In this document: piece by piece, positions 35,255 to 39,146 of the stretch
How positions within the stretch are numbered: position 1 is the first letter of the stretch
How the letters are laid out: each line of letters starts with the position of its first letter
Origin: Bacillota bacterium
GTDB taxonomy: Bacteria > Bacillota > Clostridia > Lutisporales > Lutisporaceae
DNA length: 39,146 nucleotides
Direction: 5' to 3'
NCBI GenBank assembly: GCA_022706825.1
Contig: JAKJBU010000009.1
Span: 1 to 39,146, forward strand
Translations under genes and position numbers: made by a program
Notes under the pieces: model-generated
What the model was told of the DNA's origin: nothing
Database searches by the model: none
The model's input: only the letters and a program-made list of their open reading frames with translations

Positions 35255-35599
35255 ATGAAAGACTGTATTTTTTGCAGAATTATAGATGGAGAAATACCTT
35301 GCAGCATGGTTTATCAGGATGAAAAAGTATTGGTTTTTAAAGATATCAACCCACTTGCTCCGGTTCATGTATTGATTGTATCAAAGCAGCATATTGAGTC
35401 TGCCCAGGAATTGAATGAGAGCAGCTCAGAGATTGCGGCACATATTTTCGGCAAAATTCCGGGTATAGCAAAGGAATTAGGTATAGCGGAAAGCGGCTAC
35501 CGAGTAGTTACTAATATCGGAAAAGATGGCGGGCAGGCAGTTCCTCATCTGCACTTTCATATATTGGGCGGCCGCAAGCTTGAAAATGCTTTGGGATAG
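35255..35599 (+). CDS. HIT-family nucleotide hydrolase (HinT type)
   Basis: A histidine-triad protein that hydrolyses adenosine 5'-phosphoramidate-type nucleotides. The 114 residues begin MKDCIFCRIIDGEIPC, with the CxFC segment common in HinT, and end with the triad HLHFHILGG. ATG 35255 follows AAGGAGGTG; a GTG three bases earlier is less likely. Separate promoter upstream. Confidence 0.95.
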   Translation: MKDCIFCRIIDGEIPCSMVYQDEKVLVFKDINPLAPVHVLIVSKQHIESAQELNESSSEIAAHIFGKIPGIAKELGIAESGYRVVTNIGKDGGQAVPHLHFHILGGRKLENALG

Positions 35600-35619
35600 C
35601 CTGAGCCAAAAACCCGTTA

Positions 35620-35649
35620 TTGACACTAATTAATCAAGTAATGTATAAT
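35620..35649 (+). promoter_or_regulatory. Promoter for rpsU
   Basis: TTGACA (35620-35625), 18 bases, TATAAT (35644-35649): both boxes perfect. The predicted leader to rpsU is about 120 bases. Confidence 0.8.
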
Positions 35650-35720
35650 AAACTGAGTATTTTATCGTATTCAGAAGAGTAAATTGATGGATATGATATG
35701 GTTTTGATATGTCCCACTTA

Positions 35721-35757
35721 GTAACGCAGTATAGCAATATACTGTAAGGATTGTTAC
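35721..35757 (+). promoter_or_regulatory. Hairpin in the rpsU leader
   Basis: CAGTATA-GCAA-TATACTG (35727-35744) is a perfect 7-bp stem with a GNRA-type tetraloop, enclosed by GTAAC/GTTAC (35721-35725/35753-35757). It ends just before the AGGGAGGG ribosome site and could be an autoregulatory structure for S21. Confidence 0.45.
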
Positions 35758-35777
35758 CAGCGGAGGGAGGGAAATGT

Positions 35778-35954
35778 ATGTCTGAAATTAGAGTTGGTGA
35801 AAACGAAACTCTTGAAAGCGCTCTTAGAAGGTTCAAAAAGAAATGTGCCAGGGCTGGGGTTTTGGCAGAGGTTAGGAAAAGAGAGCATTATGAGAGCCCA
35901 AGTGTAAAAAGAAGGAAGAAATCTGAAGCTGCAAGAAAAAGAAAAACAAAATAA
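35778..35954 (+). CDS. rpsU: 30S ribosomal protein S21
   Basis: A small basic protein of the 30S platform near the anti-Shine-Dalgarno end of 16S rRNA. The 58 residues read [20 protein letters not shown], then [21 protein letters not shown], typical of S21. ATG 35778 follows GGAGGGAGGG. yqeY lies 16 bases downstream, the same pairing as in Bacillus. Confidence 0.97.
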   Translation: MSEIRVGENETLESALRRFKKKCARAGVLAEVRKREHYESPSVKRRKKSEAARKRKTK

Positions 35955-35970
35955 AAGAAGGTTGATGTGA

Positions 35971-36417
35971 ATGTCCCTCAAGGAAGTATTACAGGAAGAC
36001 CTTAAGTCTGCAATGAGAGAAAAAGATGTTATAAGGAAAAATGTTATAACCATGGTGAGAGCCGGTATATTGCAGATTGAAAAGGACAAGAAAACAGAGC
36101 TGGATGATGAGGGTGTTATAGAGGTAATTGCCAAAGGAGTTAAACAAAGGAAGGATTCGATACCTGACTTTGAAAAAGGCAACAGGCCCGACCTGGTTGA
36201 AAATATTAATAAAGAAATTGGTATACTGATGGGTTATTTGCCGCAGCAGCTTACCGAGGAAGAACTCAACCAAATAGTTTCAGATACGATTTTTGAAGTA
36301 GGCGCTCAGAGTATGCAGGATTTAGGCAAGGTGATGAGTGCACTTATGCCCAAGGTAAAGGGCAAGGCTGACGGCAAATTGGTTAATTCAATTGTAAGAC
36401 AGCATTTACAGAGATAA
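35971..36417 (+). CDS. yqeY: GatB/YqeY-domain protein
   Basis: A 148-residue protein of the YqeY family, related to the tRNA-binding tail domain of GatB. It starts MSLKEVLQEDLKSAMREKD and contains LMGYLPQQLTEEEL and GKVMSALMPKVKGKADGKLVN, all family-typical. The domain probably contacts tRNA. It is directly downstream of rpsU and upstream of glnS. In some bacteria, such as Deinococcus, a YqeY-like domain is fused to the C-terminus of GlnRS, so the adjacency may be meaningful. Confidence 0.93.
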   Translation: MSLKEVLQEDLKSAMREKDVIRKNVITMVRAGILQIEKDKKTELDDEGVIEVIAKGVKQRKDSIPDFEKGNRPDLVENINKEIGILMGYLPQQLTEEELNQIVSDTIFEVGAQSMQDLGKVMSALMPKVKGKADGKLVNSIVRQHLQR

Positions 36418-36422
36418 AAAAA

Positions 36423-36476
36423 ACATGGGGACGTTTCTCCTGTCTCTTTGAGACAAGCGAAACGTCCCCATATCTC
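36423..36476. repeat. Palindromic intergenic repeat, copy 5
   Basis: ATGGGGACGTTTC (36425-36437) and GAAACGTCCCCAT (36459-36471) form the arms, with an inner TGTCTC/GAGACA stem. It fills the gap between yqeY and glnS almost completely, ending just before the glnS ribosome site. Confidence 0.85.
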
Positions 36477-36495
36477 AAAAAAGGAGGTAATGTCC

Positions 36496-38175
36496 TTGAA
36501 CGAAAATACCAATGAGAGTTCAAACTTTATACACGATTTTATTGATATAGATCTGGAGGAAAAAGTATATGACCATGTACATACCCGTTTTCCTCCGGAG
36601 CCCAACGGTTATCTCCATATAGGCCATTGCAAGGCTATGTACATAAATTTCAGTACGGCGGAAAAATATCGCGGATTATGCAATTTAAGGTTTGATGACA
36701 CCAATCCCATTAAGGAAGATGTTGAATATGTGCAATCCATTATGGAGGATATCAAATGGCTGGGCTTTGACTGGGAGGATCGCCTTTACTATGCGTCCGA
36801 CTATTTTGAAAAGCTTTATGAATTTGCGGAACATCTTATAAAGAAGGGTAAAGCTTATGTATGTGATTTAAGCCAGCAGGAAGTAAGAGAATATAGAGGA
36901 ACGCCTACGGAGCCGGGTAAAAACAGCCCCTTCAGGGATAGGACTGTTGAGGAGAACCTGGATTTGTTCAGGAGAATGAGGGCAGGTGAATTTCCCGAAG
37001 GTTCAAGAACGCTTCGTGCCAAGATCGATATGGCATCACCAAATCTGAACATGAGGGACCCTGTTATATACCGAATACTGAAATCAAGCCACCACAGAAC
37101 GGGAGACAAATGGTGCATCTATCCGATGTATGATTTTCAGCATCCATTATCCGATGCTCTGGAAGGAATTACCCATTCTCTCTGTTCATTGGAATATGAG
37201 GACCACCGGCCTCTGTACAATTGGGTTATTAATGAATGTGAACCTGAGCATAAGCCAAGGCAGATAGAATTTGCCAGGCTGAACCTGACCTATACCGTTA
37301 TGAGCAAACGATACCTGAGGGAACTGGTGGAAACCGGAATAGTCAGCGGTTGGGATGACCCCAGGATGCCTACTTTATGCGGTTTGAGAAGGAGAGGCTA
37401 TACTGCCGATGCACTCAGGGACTTCTGTGACAGGATTGGCGTTGCAAAGACAAACAGCACCGTAGATTATGCACTTCTCGAACATTGCATAAGGGAGGAC
37501 CTGAATAAAAAGGCAGACCGTGTTATGGCGGTGCTTCGCCCTTTGAAGGTTATTATCGATAATTATCCGGATAATCAGATAGAGTATTTTGAAGTGGAGA
37601 ACAATCCTGAGAATCCTGACAGCGGTACCCGCAAGGTGCCCTTCCTGCGTGAGATATATATCGAACAGGAGGATTTTATGGAGAATCCGCCAAGGAAATA
37701 CTTCAGGCTTTATCCGGGAGGAGAGGTCAGGCTAAAAGGGGCTTATTTCATAAAGTGTGAAAGTGTTGTAAAGGATCCGCTGACAGGTGATATCAAAGAA
37801 ATCCACTGTACCTATGATCCGGCATCCAAGGGAGGGAACTCCCCCGACGGACGTAAGGTGAAGGGTACTATTCATTGGATATCTGCCGAACATGCGATAG
37901 ATGCTGAAGTCCGTCTGTATGACCAGTTGTTTGCAGTGCCGAATCCCGGGGAAGAGGGGCATGAATACAAGGATGATCTGAACACCGATTCACTGGAAGT
38001 GCTGACCGGCTGTAAGGTTGAACCAGTATTGAGGGAAGCCTCTGCAGGAAAAGGCTATCAGTTCCTGAGAATGGGTTATTTCTGTCCTGATAATAAGGAC
38101 TTTACGAAGGAAAGGCCTGTCTTCAACAGAATAGTAGGGTTGAAGGATTCCTGGGCAAAGATTGTAAAAGAATAA
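36496..38175 (+). CDS. glnS: Glutaminyl-tRNA synthetase
   Basis: Charges tRNA-Gln directly. The 559-residue class I enzyme has [14 protein letters not shown] (HIGH at 41-44), the FDDTNP segment, MSKR in place of KMSKS, and two C-terminal beta-barrel domains that read the anticodon. TTG 36496 is preferred: AAGGAGG lies 8 bases before it, while the ATG at 36490 is only two bases from that site. GlnRS is not universal in Firmicutes, most of which use GatCAB, so it was probably acquired by transfer at some point in the lineage. No YqeY-like tail is attached; that domain is the preceding gene. Confidence 0.96.
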   Translation: MNENTNESSNFIHDFIDIDLEEKVYDHVHTRFPPEPNGYLHIGHCKAMYINFSTAEKYRGLCNLRFDDTNPIKEDVEYVQSIMEDIKWLGFDWEDRLYYASDYFEKLYEFAEHLIKKGKAYVCDLSQQEVREYRGTPTEPGKNSPFRDRTVEENLDLFRRMRAGEFPEGSRTLRAKIDMASPNLNMRDPVIYRILKSSHHRTGDKWCIYPMYDFQHPLSDALEGITHSLCSLEYEDHRPLYNWVINECEPEHKPRQIEFARLNLTYTVMSKRYLRELVETGIVSGWDDPRMPTLCGLRRRGYTADALRDFCDRIGVAKTNSTVDYALLEHCIREDLNKKADRVMAVLRPLKVIIDNYPDNQIEYFEVENNPENPDSGTRKVPFLREIYIEQEDFMENPPRKYFRLYPGGEVRLKGAYFIKCESVVKDPLTGDIKEIHCTYDPASKGGNSPDGRKVKGTIHWISAEHAIDAEVRLYDQLFAVPNPGEEGHEYKDDLNTDSLEVLTGCKVEPVLREASAGKGYQFLRMGYFCPDNKDFTKERPVFNRIVGLKDSWAKIVKE

Positions 38176-38527
38176 CATTTAAGGATTTTGGGATATGGGA
38201 CACGGGGACGTTTCGAAACCACTGAAAAAGTCACTGTTTTTAAACTAATTATTTCAAGAAAGTGATCTTATCCAGAAAAAACCGTAAATTTTTCCAAAAA
38301 GTAAGAAATCGTATCAGAAAAAGAGGATACCATATTGGCTATCCTCTTTAAGTTTACCGCTAATGGAAACCTCCGAAAAAGCACCACAAAAAGTAAAGAT
38401 TTCTCCAGCCCTGTATGATTATTCAGCAGCTATTCTTTGATATTATCAATATATCCCTATAAACGAATGGAAATATTGATAAATATCAGCTGTTTTAATT
38501 TATAGAGCTCCCTAACCGGAGCTCTTT
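38176..38527. other. Non-coding gap between glnS and the IS remnant
   Basis: Holds half of a palindromic repeat (38197-38215), a possible IS end beginning AAACCACTGAAAAAGT directly after it (38216 on), a hairpin AAAGAGGATA/TATCCTCTTT (about 38319-38349) that may end glnS transcription, and an 8-bp hairpin AGAGCTCC/GGAGCTCT (38504-38525) just below the transposase stop. No coding potential seen. Confidence 0.5.
38197..38215. repeat. Palindromic intergenic repeat, copy 6 (half only)
   Basis: Only the left arm, GGGACACGGGGACGTTTCG, is present; the matching right arm is not found downstream in the window. It ends where IS-like sequence begins. Confidence 0.75.
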
Positions 38528-38821
38528 CTACATTTGCAGTATAACAGTGCCAGGAGGGTAAATCAGATTTACCATCCTTACAATATTGCATACCATATTT
38601 GCTAAGGTTATATGAACTTTTGCTCCTTTAAGCCTTAAGTATCTGCACCTTCTAAGCCCATGGTTCCTTACCATCGTCGCAAATCTTCTTTCTACCTTGA
38701 ATCTCTTGTTGCTGGCTTCTTCGAATTCTTGCGTATCATTCCTTTTCAGATCCCTCAAAACCGCATCATATCTTAACGGAACTTCCAATCGCCTTCCTTT
38801 ATGCAAAAGCTTCCCGTTCTT
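38528..38821 (-). pseudogene. Transposase remnant, C-terminal part (IS5/IS1182-like DDE)
   Basis: About 97 residues on the minus strand, ending in a true stop at 38528-38530 and closed upstream by a stop at 38822-38824. The segment RFKVERRFATMVRNHGLRRCRYLRLKGAKVHITLANMVCNIVRMVNLI is the usual C-terminal end of IS5/IS1182-like transposases, including the final catalytic Glu in KVERRF. The N-terminal two thirds and the first catalytic acids are missing. It differs from the transposase at 1-606. The break lies within a few bases of the presumed left end of the IS3 element, so the IS3 insertion probably cut it. Confidence 0.8.
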
Positions 38822-38827
38822 TTATAA

Positions 38828-39146
38828 TGAACCCAGAAAACAAGACAGACAAAACGGTCAAAATAAGTTAGAATGTAGCTATGGATAAGAGAAGAAATTT
38901 TACACCCGAACAAAAAGCAAAAATTGTAATGGAGGTCTTGCGGGAAGAAAAAACGCTGAATGAAATTGCTGCTGAGTACGAAATACATCCGAATCTGCTT
39001 AGCCGCTGGAAAGCGGAGTTTATCAATAATGCAGCCAGAGCATTTAGCAAAGAAGCCGAAGAAGTAGAAAAGGTCAAGCAGTCCTATGAAAAGGAGAAAG
39101 AGGAACTGTTGAAGCAAATAGGGCAGCTCTCTTATGAGAATGCCTG
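38828..39146 (+). mobile_element. IS3-family insertion sequence, left end (continues outside window)
   Basis: The element probably begins near 38828 at TGAACCCAGAAAACAAGAC, whose TG start and position 53 bases before orfA suit an IS3-family terminal repeat. Its right end and orfB are outside the window, so the boundary is inferred. Confidence 0.6.
38881..39146 (+). CDS. IS3-family transposase OrfA (runs off right edge)
   Basis: Open from ATG 38881 to the window edge, 88 codons without a stop. MDKRRNFTPEQKAKIVMEVL, then LNEIAAEYEIHPNLLSRWKAEF is the helix-turn-helix of IS3-family OrfA, followed by a coiled-coil or leucine-zipper-like helix (EAEEVEKVKQSYEKEKEELLKQIGQL). OrfA binds the IS ends; OrfB with the DDE site should follow by frameshift beyond the window. 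Confidence 0.9.
   Translation, partial: MDKRRNFTPEQKAKIVMEVLREEKTLNEIAAEYEIHPNLLSRWKAEFINNAARAFSKEAEEVEKVKQSYEKEKEELLKQIGQLSYENA

Noticed and set aside
683-38215. CRISPR array
   Set aside because: The repeats are far apart, palindromic and variable, with no spacer regularity and no cas genes in the window.

Overview
This 39 kb window is a stretch of chromosome from a spore-forming, low-to-mid GC member of the Firmicutes, most likely class Clostridia. I base this on the strong AGGAGG ribosome binding sites, the genes for a small acid-soluble spore protein, the spore protease GPR and SpoIIP, a CIRCE/HrcA-controlled hrcA-grpE-dnaK-dnaJ operon, and a complete selenocysteine system. The genus cannot be fixed from sequence alone. 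TTG starts are unusually common (selB, rpsT, spoIIP, prmA, mtaB, glnS).

Layout. 1-606 is the 3' end of an IS1182-type transposase. 797-2967 holds divergent dacF-like (D-Ala-D-Ala carboxypeptidase) and comEA genes. 3148-7618 is selD-selA-selB; selD has an in-frame UGA (Sec18) followed by a SECIS-like hairpin. 7672-8040 is a short zinc-ribbon gene with a near-consensus promoter, a foldable leader and a strong terminator. 8172-11266 is a MacB-type ABC transporter pair. 11371-11467 (minus) is selC, the UCA-anticodon tRNA-Sec, so selA, selB, selC and selD all lie within about 8 kb. 11644-15589 carries an alpha/beta SASP, an AEC permease, a small unknown gene, an AlaX-type editing protein and a sirtuin. 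15820-16537 has two small holin-like membrane proteins.

From 16673 onward the order is close to the well-known Bacillus subtilis block: comEC, holA, rpsT (opposite strand), gpr, spoIIP, a small membrane protein in the yqxA position, lepA, hemW, hrcA, grpE, dnaK, dnaJ, prmA, rsmE, mtaB, a HIT protein, rpsU, yqeY, and then glnS. These genes join DNA uptake and replication, ribosome and translation quality control, protein folding and sporulation. The right end (38197-39146) is an insertion-sequence graveyard: a transposase remnant abutted by an IS3-family element that runs off the window.

The least explained item is between hemW and hrcA: a 650-base non-coding stretch containing about 290 bases (26794-27085) that fold into a long, many-helix rod ending in a three-way junction, preceded by a possible promoter/operator. 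I do not recognise it as a known RNA class. A second theme is a family of six palindromic intergenic repeats sharing the core GGGGACGTTTC, one of which is cut in half next to the right-hand IS remnant.
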